The notes: generated by a model from the sequence alone, not told the origin. Counted from the first letter of the stretch, positions 1 to 8,150 are shown. The stretch is 64,000 bases of DNA from Knufia peltigerae (GCA_030247855.1 JAPDRN010000054.1:124001-188000); one strand, 5' to 3'. Translations and numbers: made by a program.

Positions 1-318
1 GGCCTGCAGTTGCTGCAGCCAGCCCGGTGCAGGCACGCTGTCCGGGGCCAGCACCGCGACGTCCAGGCCATCGCAGGCACGCAGCATTTCGTCCAGGTGG
101 GCGACCTCGCCGAGGGGTCTGGCGCGCCGGGTGTATTCGGCCTGCAGCGGGGTATGTGCCAGCCAGTGTTCGACCACCGCCTGTGCACGTGGCCCGGCCT
201 GCGCGTCATCGCCCAGCCAGATCGATGTACCCGCTGCGGTACCGGCATCAAGCGCGGCCAGGCAGCGGTCAAGCACCGCGTCGTCCACGCCGAGCGGCAA
301 CAACACGATCGCCCCCAT
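1..318 (-). CDS. Glycosyltransferase family 2-like protein, N-terminal part (cut by window edge)
   Basis: The first 106 codons of a minus-strand gene run off the left edge. The start ATG follows a good Shine-Dalgarno (GGAGG, 5-6 nt away). The protein opens with a hydrophobic beta strand (GAIVLLPLG) and has a later strand ending in AVLAPDSVPAPGWL. That segment resembles the 'V.vL.pDs.p.pgWL' region of GT-A fold family 2 glycosyltransferases, where an Asp near the nucleotide-sugar site occurs. No signal peptide or membrane segment is visible in this part. It lies downstream of the xps operon on the same strand, separated from xpsD by 574 bp of repeats, so it is probably a separate transcription unit. 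The family call is inferred from a partial sequence; the substrate is unknown. Confidence 0.6.
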   Translation of the reverse strand, partial: MGAIVLLPLGVDDAVLDRCLAALDAGTAAGTSIWLGDDAQAGPRAQAVVEHWLAHTPLQAEYTRRARPLGEVAHLDEMLRACDGLDVAVLAPDSVPAPGWLQQLQA

Positions 319-368
319 CCCGCCTCCGTGGTTGTCGATGGCCACAGCGTAGCATCGGGTGGGTGTCG

Positions 369-571
369 GCCGGGTTGCACCCGGCACCTGCAGAGGCTTC
401 AAGCCAGGGCCGAAGCAACAGCAACAGCTGGGTTCCTGGGGGTTGGCGGGGTGGTATCGGATTGCGGGGACGCCGCAAGTACATCCTTGTAGGCTTGGCA
501 GCCGCATCCATGCGGCTGACACCCCGCAATCCGACACCACCCCACCCTTCGACAGTTTTCCGCGAACTGTC
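369..571 (+). repeat. Composite hairpin module, copy A (left half of inverted unit 1)
   Basis: In order: a GCCGGGT/ACCCGGC hairpin (369-385), a CAACAGCAACAGC stretch, a GGGTT box, arms of 22 nt at 448-469 and 522-543 with one mismatch, and a 52-nt core (470-521). A GACAGTT..AACTGTC hairpin (551-571) follows. The core begins ACGCCGCAAG and contains GCCGCATCCATGCGGC, a small hairpin. It faces copy B head to head across a centre with two more palindromes. The 574 bp between the glycosyltransferase and xpsD hold only these repeats; short reading frames across them are repeat-derived. Confidence 0.8.
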
Positions 572-583
572 TGAACGACTCCT

Positions 584-624
584 GGGGTCAGATCCGTTTT
601 CCGCAGGAAAACGGATCTGACCCC
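584..624. repeat. Perfect 19-bp inverted repeat, GGGGTCAGATCC type
   Basis: Two perfectly complementary 19-nt arms surround a 3-nt centre (GCA). The outer ends read GGGGTCAGATCC and GGATCTGACCCC. Palindromes with this outer sequence are, from memory, a recurrent class in Stenotrophomonas and Xanthomonas intergenic DNA, separate from the GTAG-type repeats. There is no T-run on either side, so it is not a typical intrinsic terminator. Confidence 0.7.
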
Positions 625-651
625 ATTCCTGTATTTCGATATCTGAAAGAT

Positions 652-675
652 GTGTCGACCAAGGTCGACACCTAC
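652..675 (-). repeat. SMAG (GTAG-type REP) element
   Basis: On the minus strand it starts with GTAG followed by GTGTCGACC-TT-GGTCGACAC, a 9-bp perfect stem with a 2-nt loop. This matches the SMAG palindromes of S. maltophilia, which carry GTAG at one end. It sits in the centre of inverted unit 1. Confidence 0.85.
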
Positions 676-689
676 CAACAGCAGCAGGA

Positions 690-888
690 AACTGTCGAAG
701 GTGGGGCACTGTGGGTTTGCGGGGTGTGAGCCGCATGGATGCGGCGACCAAGCCTACATGGACGTATTCACGGCGTCCCCGCAAACCCACAGTGCCCCGC
801 CCTCCGCCAGTAAACCCGCTGTTGCTGTTGCTGTTGCTGCTGCCGTTGCTTCGGCTTCGGCTTCGGCGGGTGCCGGGCGCAGCCCGGC
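690..888 (-). repeat. Composite hairpin module, copy B (right half of inverted unit 1)
   Basis: Inverted relative to copy A. In order on the plus strand: an AACTGTCG box, perfect 22-nt arms at 703-724 and 777-798, a 52-nt core (725-776), a GTTGCTGTTGCTG stretch, GCTTCGG repeats and a GCCGGGC/GCCCGGC hairpin (872-888). The terminal hairpin lies only 4 bp beyond the xpsD stop codon, so it would form the 3' end region of the xps transcript. There is no T-run, so it may stabilise or process the mRNA more than terminate it; that is inference. Confidence 0.8.
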
Positions 889-892
889 CGGC

Positions 893-3100
893 TTACTTCC
901 TGCCCGGCTGGTTCAGCGGCTCCATCGCGCGGAAGCGCTGGCTGTACTCGTCGGTCAGAGTGCGGGCTTCCTGGCCGTTGCGGACGATGGTCGGGGTCAG
1001 CAGCACGATCACTTCCGAACGACGACTGGTGCGGCTCTTCTGACCGAACAGCGCACCCAGCACCGGGATCCGGCTCAGGCCGGGAATGCCGCTGCTGCCA
1101 TCAGTGGCCGAATCAGTGATCAGACCGGCCAGCATGATGGTGTCCCCGCTCTGCACCGCAGCCTCGGTGGCCAGCTTCTTGGTGGAGATGCGCGGATTGC
1201 AGTTGCGCTCCTGCGGATTGCAGTTCTCCGGTACATCGGAGGCGCTGCTGATCTCCTGCACGATATCCAGGAACACGGTACCGTCGCGGGTGACCCGCGG
1301 GCGCACCTTGAGGATCACGCCGGTGTCGATGTACTGCACCGAGCTGTAGCTGCTGGTGCCGATGCCGGTGTTGACCGTGGTGGTGTTGATCGGCACCTTG
1401 TCGCCCACGTTGAGCGTGGCTTCGGCGTTGTTGCGCACGAACACCGAGGGTGTCTGCAGCAGGCGCACGTCGGTGACCTTGTCCAGTGCACTGACCACGG
1501 CGGCGCCGTTGTGGCCGGTGAACGCCCAGTTGGCGCCATCGGTGCCGGTCACCGCACCAGCGAAAGTGTTCCAGGAACCGCCGGCCATCGCCGGCAGTGA
1601 CAACCCGGACAGCGCACCGGTCAGCGCGCGCCCTGCCACGGCGTTGTCGAAGTACCAGTTCACGCCGTACTTCAGGTCGCCGGTCAGCCCGACTTCGGCC
1701 ACCTGCGCTTCGATGTGCACCTGCAGCGGCATCACGTCCAGCTTTTCGATCACTTCGCGGATCGAGCGCCAGGCCTGCGGCGTCGAACGCACCAGCAGCG
1801 TATTGGTTTCCTCCACCGCCGACACGCCGACACGATCGCCCTCCACTTCCAGGCTGATGCTGACGTTGCCCGACTGGCGCTGCGGCAGGTTCAGGCTGCC
1901 GCCGCTGCTGCCACTACCGCTGCTGCCGCCGCCGACCTGATTGTTGAAGCTGCTGCCGTTGTTGGCGTCCATGCCACGTTCGCCATCGCTGCCCAGCTGC
2001 GACGGAATGGCGCCTGGTGCCAGCGATGCCGAGCCGGCGCCGCTCCGGTTGCCACTGCTGGCAAAGGCTTCGCTGAGGCGTTCTGCCAGGTCGCGTGCCT
2101 TGATGTAACGCAGTTCATGCGAGAACAGGCGCGCGCTGCCACCGGCGGTATCGATGCGGTCCAGCCACTGCTGGATCTGGTCCAGGTAGCGCACCTGCGG
2201 GGTGATCACCAGCACCGCGTTGGCGTTTTCCAGCGGCAGGAAACGGAACATGCCGGCGCTGGGCGTCTTGCTCTCCTCGCCGAATACCTTCTCCAGATCG
2301 GCCGCGACCTGCTCGGCCTTTCCAGACTGGATCGGGAACACGCCCACCGACATGCCCGAGAGCCAGTCGACGTCGAAGATCTCGACGGTATGCAGGTAGT
2401 TTTCAAGCTCGGCACGGGTGCCGCCAAGCGTGATCACGTTGCGGCCGCTGTCGACGTTGACGATGGCATTGGGCCGCGCATAGGGCTCCAGCACCTTCTT
2501 CATCTCGGTGGCAGAGATGAACTGCAGCGGCACCACGCGCACTTCAAAGCCGCGTGCACTGGATGCGGGCGCGGTGCTCGGCGCCACGGTCCCGGCCAGT
2601 GCCTGGTCGGCGGCGACGATGTTGTAGCGGCCACCGCTGTAGACCATGCGGGCGTTGTTCCAACCCAGCACCATCTCCAGCAGGTTCAGTGCCTGTGCCG
2701 GCGATACCGGCTTGGGCGTGGCCAGGGTCACTGTGCCCTGCACCCCCGGGGCAATCACGTAGTTCTGGCCGAGCATGTCACCGAGGATGGCCTTGACCAC
2801 CGCGTGCACCGACTCGCCCTCGAAGTTGAAGGTGGCTTCGCCGGAGCTGGCCGCATGCAACGCGGGCGACGGCTTGCGCGCGGCCTCGCGGTTGATCATG
2901 GTGCCGGTGCCACGGCGGATCACCGCCTGCGGCGTCCCCTGGGCTTGATCGGCCGCTTCGGTCTGCGCATCGGTGGCGGCCTGGCCGGCGCTGGCCGATG
3001 GCTGCAGGTTGCCGTTGCGTTGCACATGCGGGGCGGACACGGTGCTGCAGCCGACCAGCAGTGTCAGGGCAAGGGACCAGGGAAGAAAACGCAGATTCAT
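893..3100 (-). CDS. xpsD: Type II secretion secretin XpsD (GspD)
   Basis: Forms the outer-membrane gated channel of the T2SS. It has 735 residues. The N-terminus is a lipoprotein signal with lipobox LVGC (Cys18), as reported for X. campestris XpsD. Periplasmic N domains follow: N0 about 90-160, then N1-N3 to about 450, interrupted by a Ser/Gly-rich linker near 390-430. The secretin beta-barrel domain runs from about 460 to 715 and contains IDTGVILKVRPRV and the typical GIPGLSRIPVLGALFG stretch. It is the last gene of the operon and starts 9 bp after xpsN. In the Xanthomonas cluster xpsD likewise follows xpsN, so the assignment is firm. Confidence 0.97.
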   Translation of the reverse strand: MNLRFLPWSLALTLLVGCSTVSAPHVQRNGNLQPSASAGQAATDAQTEAADQAQGTPQAVIRRGTGTMINREAARKPSPALHAASSGEATFNFEGESVHAVVKAILGDMLGQNYVIAPGVQGTVTLATPKPVSPAQALNLLEMVLGWNNARMVYSGGRYNIVAADQALAGTVAPSTAPASSARGFEVRVVPLQFISATEMKKVLEPYARPNAIVNVDSGRNVITLGGTRAELENYLHTVEIFDVDWLSGMSVGVFPIQSGKAEQVAADLEKVFGEESKTPSAGMFRFLPLENANAVLVITPQVRYLDQIQQWLDRIDTAGGSARLFSHELRYIKARDLAERLSEAFASSGNRSGAGSASLAPGAIPSQLGSDGERGMDANNGSSFNNQVGGGSSGSGSSGGSLNLPQRQSGNVSISLEVEGDRVGVSAVEETNTLLVRSTPQAWRSIREVIEKLDVMPLQVHIEAQVAEVGLTGDLKYGVNWYFDNAVAGRALTGALSGLSLPAMAGGSWNTFAGAVTGTDGANWAFTGHNGAAVVSALDKVTDVRLLQTPSVFVRNNAEATLNVGDKVPINTTTVNTGIGTSSYSSVQYIDTGVILKVRPRVTRDGTVFLDIVQEISSASDVPENCNPQERNCNPRISTKKLATEAAVQSGDTIMLAGLITDSATDGSSGIPGLSRIPVLGALFGQKSRTSRRSEVIVLLTPTIVRNGQEARTLTDEYSQRFRAMEPLNQPGRK

Positions 3101-3109
3101 GCATTCACT

Positions 3110-3895
3110 CTATCGGTTGGTGCCATCGCCCGGGGGCGGCGACGGTTGTTGCTGCTGTTGCTGCAGCTGACGGCGGCGGGCCTGGATGCGTTCGCGGATG
3201 GCCTGCATCTGCGCTTCGCTGGGACCGTTGGTGTTTGCAGGGGGTGCGGCGGCGGCCGGTGCAGGCGACGCGGGAGCCACATTGCCATCGGTGGCACGTG
3301 GGTTGGGCAGGGTCTGGCTTGGCGCCGGCTGTGGCGGCGGCGGCGGAACCACCGCGCCGGGTACAGGCGGCGCGCCATTGCCCCCCCGCAGCGCGGTCGG
3401 CGCTTCACCGCCCTGGCCATTGAACACGGCCAGTTCCAGCACCTGGCTGCCACTGGAGCCGATCACCGTGGCCTGGCGTGGTTCCAAGGCGACCAGTTGC
3501 CAGCCATCGACTGCATCGCCATTGAGGCGCAGGCGCAGCGACCGGCCCTGCTCGGTGGTGAAGGTGGCCATGCTGAAGTCGCCGGTCATCAGCACGCCGG
3601 TCAGGCGCAGTGCCGGACTGGCGGTGGTCTCACTGCCCCCCAGCAGATACGGGCGCGGCTTGCGGTCTTCGGCGAACAGGGGCCGTTCGCTGATCACGCT
3701 GTAGCTGTCTGCACCGGCCATGCGTTCGGGCGCCAGCACGGGCAGTGCCGGCAGCGCGGCCTGCGCGTCGCCCTCCGCACTGACCGTGGGCAGCTGGCTG
3801 CCAAGGCCGAAGCCGGTGGCCAGCCAGGTTGCGGCCGCCCATCCGGCCAGCGCCAGCAACAGCCCGGTGCGCAGGTTGATCTGCTCAAGCTTCAT
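3110..3895 (-). CDS. xpsN: Type II secretion protein XpsN (GspC-like)
   Basis: A bitopic inner-membrane protein that links the inner-membrane platform to the secretin, doing the job of GspC. It has 261 residues from the ATG at 3895 (MKLEQINL), which overlaps the end of xpsM by 11 bp. Longer upstream reading is Arg-rich and out of character. One membrane segment lies at about residues 11-30. The homology-region motif ISERPLFAEDRKPRPY near residue 75-90 corresponds to the 'PLF...RKP' signature of GspC proteins. The C-terminal third is Pro/Ala-rich and ends with a run of seven Gln encoded mainly by CAG. Substrate-recognition PDZ or coiled-coil domains are not evident. Confidence 0.9.
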   Translation of the reverse strand: MKLEQINLRTGLLLALAGWAAATWLATGFGLGSQLPTVSAEGDAQAALPALPVLAPERMAGADSYSVISERPLFAEDRKPRPYLLGGSETTASPALRLTGVLMTGDFSMATFTTEQGRSLRLRLNGDAVDGWQLVALEPRQATVIGSSGSQVLELAVFNGQGGEAPTALRGGNGAPPVPGAVVPPPPPQPAPSQTLPNPRATDGNVAPASPAPAAAAPPANTNGPSEAQMQAIRERIQARRRQLQQQQQQPSPPPGDGTNR

Positions 3896-4604
3896 CAGCC
3901 ACCTCCTGCGCATCGGCAGCCGGTTGCTCCGCCGGTGCCGGTACAGGTGCCGGCGGCGACACCACCGGCGCCGCTGCAGGCGGCGTGGCCACGGGCGCTG
4001 TCGAGGGATCGGCAGCCGCCGCCGGCAACAGGTAGCCGGCCAGCTCGAAGGACACATCCAGACCGAGGCCGGATTCGTTCGGCGATTGCTGGAAGCGCTG
4101 TGCGATCAGGTTGAGGTTGTCCACGAACAGACGCGGGCTGCCGGTCTCAAGGCTGTGCAGCACGGTGGCCAGTTCGGCCACGCCACAGCGCAGGCGCACC
4201 TGCATGGCCACGCGCACGAACGCAGCATCGCGACGGTTGTCGCTCAACGGCGTGCGGTTGCTGATGGTGCAGCTGCGGTTGCCCGGGCTGGCCATCGCCA
4301 CCGCATCCTGCAGACGTGCGCCGAGCGCGGCCGCAGCGGCCTCGGCGGTGGCTTCCTGCAGGAACCCCGGGCGCTGCTGCAGGGCGTCGCGGTTCGCGCG
4401 CAGCCGTTGTTCGATCTGCGGCTGCTGCTGCAGCTGCGCCTGCACGCGCTGCTGGCGCTCGCGCAGGGCAGCGGCATCGGCATCGATCGCCAGCAGCGGC
4501 TGGGTGAACCACGGGTGCACCAGCAGCAGGTAGGCTAGGCCCAGCACTGCCAACAGCAGTGCCAGTGCCAGCCAGCGGTCACGGCGTGCGCTTGGCATCG
4601 GCAT
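3885..4604 (-). CDS. xpsM: Type II secretion protein XpsM (GspM)
   Basis: An inner-membrane platform protein that partners GspL. It has 239 residues, starting at an ATG preceded by GGAGG at a 6-nt spacing. The start overlaps the 3' end of xpsL by 26 bp, which suggests translational coupling. There is one transmembrane helix near residues 11-28 (ALALLLAVLGLAYLLLV), then an Ala/Gln-rich coiled region (about 45-75) and a small periplasmic ferredoxin-like part. A Pro/Ala tail ends in EVADEA. Position between L and N in the conserved order supports the call as much as the sequence does, since GspM proteins are poorly conserved. Confidence 0.9.
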   Translation of the reverse strand: MPMPSARRDRWLALALLLAVLGLAYLLLVHPWFTQPLLAIDADAAALRERQQRVQAQLQQQPQIEQRLRANRDALQQRPGFLQEATAEAAAAALGARLQDAVAMASPGNRSCTISNRTPLSDNRRDAAFVRVAMQVRLRCGVAELATVLHSLETGSPRLFVDNLNLIAQRFQQSPNESGLGLDVSFELAGYLLPAAAADPSTAPVATPPAAAPVVSPPAPVPAPAEQPAADAQEVADEA

Positions 4605-5748
4605 CGGCCGCCTCCGTGGTTGCAGTCGGGGCGGGTGCCGGCGCGGGTGCTGCCGATGGCAATGGCTGCAGCTCGGCGGTCAGGGTGAAGCGGTCGCGGC
4701 CACTGGCGGCACCGTCGGCCTGCAGCACGCCGGTGAGGTTCACCTTGCGCCACTGCGGCGCGTCCTGCAGCAGCGGAACCAGCTGCGATGCTTCGCTGCT
4801 GAGGCCGATCAGCTGCAGGCTGTTGTTCTCGATCGCCAGTTTTTCCAGGTAGGTGCCATCGGGCAGTCGTCGGCTCAGCTCGTTCCATACCTCGACGGTA
4901 CCGGCGCGCTGGCTGCGTTGTGTTTCCAGGAACGCCGCCCCATCCAGCAACGCCTGCAGCTGGCTGCGCTCGCTGGCGACGCCCCGTGCGCTGCGGGCGC
5001 TGCGTTCGACGTCTTCGCGCAGTGCATCAACGGCGGCGCGGCGGTTGTCCAGCAACTGCATCGCCGCCAGCACCAGCATCACCAGCGCCGCCACGGCGAG
5101 CAGCAGGTTCCAGCGTCGCATCGGGTCCGGCCGCTGCTGACGCTGCGCCAGCGGCAGCAGGTTGACCTGCAGCGCGCGGCCCTGTGCATCAATTGCATCG
5201 ACACCGGCCAGCGTGTCAGCCCACTCGCCGATCTGCGCACGCCAGTCATCGAGCTGGCGCAGCGGCCAGGCTACCAGCTCGACCTGCAGCAGGCCTTCGC
5301 CGGCACTGCCCAGTTCACGGATGTCATAGCTGACCTGGCTGGCTTCGAACGGTGTCTGCCGGTCGATCTCGTAGCCGACCACCGCACGCAGGCGGTCACC
5401 GGCCGCGGCGGGCAGGCGCAGCGTGCGCTGCAGCACCTGCCCGGCCGGCAGCAGCCACACCCGTGGCAGGCTGCGCAGGCGCGGCTCCAGCACGCGGTCC
5501 AGGTCCGCCGGTTGCAGCGGCCACGGAAGACGGGCCACGGGCTCGAGGCCGTCACCGGTTTCACGCCAGACCTGCAGCTGCCCATCCTCGCGCTGCAGCA
5601 GCAGGCGGGTCTGCGACCAGCCCAGCGCCCATTGCCAGCGCATCGGCACCCAGGCCAGCAACGACTGCCGCCACCAGCGCAGGAAGCGGCCGGCACCGGG
5701 GCCGATCTGGCCCTGCACCTGCCGCAGACTGTCCTGCCACGCCGTCAT
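4579..5748 (-). CDS. xpsL: Type II secretion protein XpsL (GspL)
   Basis: Couples the cytoplasmic ATPase GspE to the membrane platform. It has 389 residues. The N-terminal cytoplasmic actin-like domain spans about 1-205 and includes the stretch DRQTPFEASQVSYDI, typical of GspL/PilM-related folds. A single membrane helix follows (NLLLAVAALVMLVLAA, about 212-230). The periplasmic PilN-like part contains a helical region and ends in a Pro/Ala linker. The start ATG overlaps the xpsK stop as ATGA. Length and order match Xanthomonas XpsL. Confidence 0.92.
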   Translation of the reverse strand: MTAWQDSLRQVQGQIGPGAGRFLRWWRQSLLAWVPMRWQWALGWSQTRLLLQREDGQLQVWRETGDGLEPVARLPWPLQPADLDRVLEPRLRSLPRVWLLPAGQVLQRTLRLPAAAGDRLRAVVGYEIDRQTPFEASQVSYDIRELGSAGEGLLQVELVAWPLRQLDDWRAQIGEWADTLAGVDAIDAQGRALQVNLLPLAQRQQRPDPMRRWNLLLAVAALVMLVLAAMQLLDNRRAAVDALREDVERSARSARGVASERSQLQALLDGAAFLETQRSQRAGTVEVWNELSRRLPDGTYLEKLAIENNSLQLIGLSSEASQLVPLLQDAPQWRKVNLTGVLQADGAASGRDRFTLTAELQPLPSAAPAPAPAPTATTEAADADAKRTP

Positions 5749-6608
5749 CTTGCTGCCATTCCCTGCTCCCAGCGAAGCACTGTGTAGGTCCGGCCGGGCA
5801 CCCCGCCCGATCCGTTGCGCACCACCGCCTGCAGCACCGACAGGCGTCCGCTGCCGTCAGTGGCGCGGGACTCGATACTATAGGTGCCGCTGCCGCTGGC
5901 AAGCGCCGATGCACCCGCATCGTTATCTCCGTCACGCTCCTGCTGGGCGCGTTGCGCCAGCAGTTGTTCCGCATCCAGGCCCAATGCCGTCAACACCGGG
6001 CCACTGGCGAAGCGTGGATCCGGGCGCGCCTGCCGGCTGTAGAGCGTCAGGTGCGGCAGCATCGCGGCATACAGCGACCCGCGCATCCCCAGCACCCGCT
6101 GCAGTTCGCCCAGGGTTTCAAAGCGCTTGTTGCGCGGGCCATAGGGCAGGCCTGCGGCGGCGTACTCCGGTGCCTCGGCACCGCCACCCGGCTGCAGCAG
6201 GCTGTCTTCGTCGCGCCAGTCGATGATCGCACCGGCCAACTGTTTGGCGGTTTCAGCCGGCTCGCCCAATGCCTGCATGAATGCGGAGAGCAGCGCGGCA
6301 TCGGCCAGATTGAGGTTGATCTTGCCGTTCTCGTCCAGCACCCGGATCTCGATGCGGGCGTCGTCGAACTGCCAGCGATAGGCGCGGCCGTCGGCCTGCC
6401 ACGGCGGACGCTGCGGGTCTGGCTGCAGCCGCAGCAGCGCGTATTCCAGGCCCGCGCGCGCCCGCTCCTGGCCACGTGCGTCGTCACCGAGCACCCGCTG
6501 CTGCAGGTGTTCGACCCGTGCGCTGAGCGCAAAGGCGCCGACCAGCGCGGTCATCAGCGCGATCAGCCACAGCACCAGTACCAGCGCGGCACCACGTGGA
6601 CGCTTCAT
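5745..6608 (-). CDS. xpsK: Type II secretion minor pseudopilin XpsK (GspK)
   Basis: The tip minor pseudopilin that works with GspI and GspJ. It has 287 residues, from the ATG in MKRPRGAALVLVLW, which overlaps the xpsJ stop as ATGA. The prepilin-type site is RPRG followed by a hydrophobic helix; it lacks the Glu at mature position 5 that other pseudopilins have, as is normal for GspK. The large globular domain characteristic of GspK follows, with DENGKINLNLADAAL near residue 105 and IIDWRDEDSLLQPGGGAE near 150. The latter resembles the 'I.DWrD.D' signature of the family. Confidence 0.95.
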   Translation of the reverse strand: MKRPRGAALVLVLWLIALMTALVGAFALSARVEHLQQRVLGDDARGQERARAGLEYALLRLQPDPQRPPWQADGRAYRWQFDDARIEIRVLDENGKINLNLADAALLSAFMQALGEPAETAKQLAGAIIDWRDEDSLLQPGGGAEAPEYAAAGLPYGPRNKRFETLGELQRVLGMRGSLYAAMLPHLTLYSRQARPDPRFASGPVLTALGLDAEQLLAQRAQQERDGDNDAGASALASGSGTYSIESRATDGSGRLSVLQAVVRNGSGGVPGRTYTVLRWEQGMAAR

Positions 6609-7237
6609 CGCGCACCTCCGCTGCCACCGGCGCGCAGCGACACCACCAGCGGCGGCCACGGCGTGCCCCTGGCCGGCACGATCTGCACTTCCACCAGCAA
6701 TGGCAGGCGCCGGGTGTCCTCCCAGCGTGGCAACCATTCGGTCAGCTGCCCGTTGCTGGCGTCGACACCGCGGTAGCGCAACCTCACGTCCTTCAATTCC
6801 TCCGCCAGCACCTCGGGCGGGCGCGGCGGGTTCTCTTCGATGCGCTCGCCTTCCTGCAGCAGCACCAGCCCCAGCAGCAAGCGGCGGTGGCCGGCTGCGC
6901 CATCCACCTGCAGCGCATGCAGGTAGGGGCCGCCGCGACCGAGATAGCCCGGCAGGTCGGCAACGAACTGCATGCCCTGATCGTCACCCTGGAAGAACAC
7001 CGGTTCACGGGTAGGATCGGGCACTTCCAGCGGGCTGCGCAGGGCGCTGGCGAGCTGGCGCCGCAGCAGGGCCTGCACTGCGCGCATGCGTTCGCTCTGC
7101 GCGGCAATCTGCTCACCGCGCTGGCTGATCGCCATCGCCGAGCGCACGCTGGCGAACGCCAACGCCAGGCCGCCGGCCAGCAGCACGGTGGCCAGCATGA
7201 CCTCGATCAGGGTGAAGCCCCGCGCGCGGCGCCTCAT
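6605..7237 (-). CDS. xpsJ: Type II secretion minor pseudopilin XpsJ (GspJ)
   Basis: A minor pseudopilin of the tip complex, 210 residues. The prepilin peptidase site is RARG/FTLIEVMLA at residues 5-15, with the conserved Glu at mature position 5. A hydrophobic helix to about residue 30 is followed by the globular domain, which includes VLAEELKDVRLRYRG, a segment typical of GspJ. The start ATG overlaps the xpsI stop by 4 bp and the end overlaps xpsK by 4 bp. Confidence 0.94.
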   Translation of the reverse strand: MRRRARGFTLIEVMLATVLLAGGLALAFASVRSAMAISQRGEQIAAQSERMRAVQALLRRQLASALRSPLEVPDPTREPVFFQGDDQGMQFVADLPGYLGRGGPYLHALQVDGAAGHRRLLLGLVLLQEGERIEENPPRPPEVLAEELKDVRLRYRGVDASNGQLTEWLPRWEDTRRLPLLVEVQIVPARGTPWPPLVVSLRAGGSGGAR

Positions 7238-7653
7238 CGCGCATTCTCCAGGGCGGGTGGCAACAGACGCAGGCTGCGCCAGCGCAGCTGCTCACGCTCG
7301 CTGTCGCCCCAGCGCACCTGCAGCTGCAGTTCCGCCAGCCACGGTGCACCCGGCGACTGCGCAGCGGGCAGCGCACCACTGCGCGGCTCGGCCCAGGGCT
7401 GCACCTGCAGCTGCCAGTGATAACGCCCCTGCTCCCACTCGCCCTGCTGGCTGCCGGCCTGCAGTGGCGCTTCCACGCCAGCGGCGGCCAACAATGATTG
7501 CGCGTGCAGCACCGCGCGCGTGCGCAGCTCGGCATCGCGCACCTGGCGCGCGCCACCGGACAGGCTGCCCAGCAACAGCGTCAGCGCCAACCCGAGCAAG
7601 GCGAAGGCAACGATCACTTCAAGCAGGGTGAAGCCACGGGCGCGCGACCTCAT
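7234..7653 (-). CDS. xpsI: Type II secretion minor pseudopilin XpsI (GspI)
   Basis: A minor pseudopilin that nucleates the I-J-K tip. It has 139 residues from the ATG at 7653, chosen because it overlaps the xpsH stop as ATGA. An in-frame ATG four codons upstream is also possible. The prepilin site is RARG/FTLLEVIVAFALL near the N-terminus, with Glu at mature position 5. The small globular domain has the repeating W..Q/L..V pattern seen in GspI. Order and size agree with the family. Confidence 0.92.
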   Translation of the reverse strand: MRSRARGFTLLEVIVAFALLGLALTLLLGSLSGGARQVRDAELRTRAVLHAQSLLAAAGVEAPLQAGSQQGEWEQGRYHWQLQVQPWAEPRSGALPAAQSPGAPWLAELQLQVRWGDSEREQLRWRSLRLLPPALENAR

Positions 7654-8144
7654 TGCGCCCGCCACGGTCCGGAACGGACTTCACCGGTCAACCAGCCCAC
7701 ATCGATGCGCCACTCGGCGCTCTCCAGCTGCAGGCGGATGCGACCGCCGCTGGAGCCGCCATCGGGATGGAATTCGATCACGCCCTGGCCGGGCGCGGTG
7801 GCCAGCTGCGCGGCACCTTCGAACTGCACCTTCAGCTTGGCCGGCACTTCGCCGTGGCGCTGGCTGGCGCCCTGCCAACGATGCTGCGCCGGTTCGATCA
7901 CGAAGCGCTGCGGCTCGCCGCGGGCAATGGCCTGCGCGCGCACCATGCGCAGCTGGTTGGCGATGTCCTTGCCGGCACTGCGCAGCTGCATGCCGGCAAA
8001 GCCGCGCGACATGCCAGCGGCGGTGATCAGTCCGATGGCCGCGATCAATGCGATCACCAGCAGCATTTCCAGCAGCGACAGGCCCGCCGCGCGCCTGCCG
8101 TGCAGGCGCGGGCGTGACACCCGGCGCGGCAGGAAAAGCAGCAT
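7650..8144 (-). CDS. xpsH: Type II secretion minor pseudopilin XpsH (GspH)
   Basis: A minor pseudopilin linking the tip to the major pseudopilin shaft, 164 residues. A basic leader of about 20 residues ends in RRAAG/LSLLEMLLVIALI, a prepilin cleavage site with Leu instead of the usual Phe at +1 and Glu at +5. The sequence SAGKDIANQLRMVRAQAIARGE after the helix is the GspH/FimT-type segment. It starts 6 bp after the xpsG stop. Confidence 0.93.
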   Translation of the reverse strand: MLLFLPRRVSRPRLHGRRAAGLSLLEMLLVIALIAAIGLITAAGMSRGFAGMQLRSAGKDIANQLRMVRAQAIARGEPQRFVIEPAQHRWQGASQRHGEVPAKLKVQFEGAAQLATAPGQGVIEFHPDGGSSGGRIRLQLESAEWRIDVGWLTGEVRSGPWRAQ

Positions 8145-8150
8145 GCGTGC

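Noticed and set aside
269..1600. Several reading frames across the repeats near xpsD that could be annotated as hypothetical proteins
   Set aside because: They translate the composite hairpins and recur as similar short proteins at units 2 and 3 in both orientations, so they are repeat products, not genes.
1715..4114. A 799-codon plus-strand frame opposite xpsD-xpsN
   Set aside because: Shadow of the T2SS genes, which are certain by motif and order.
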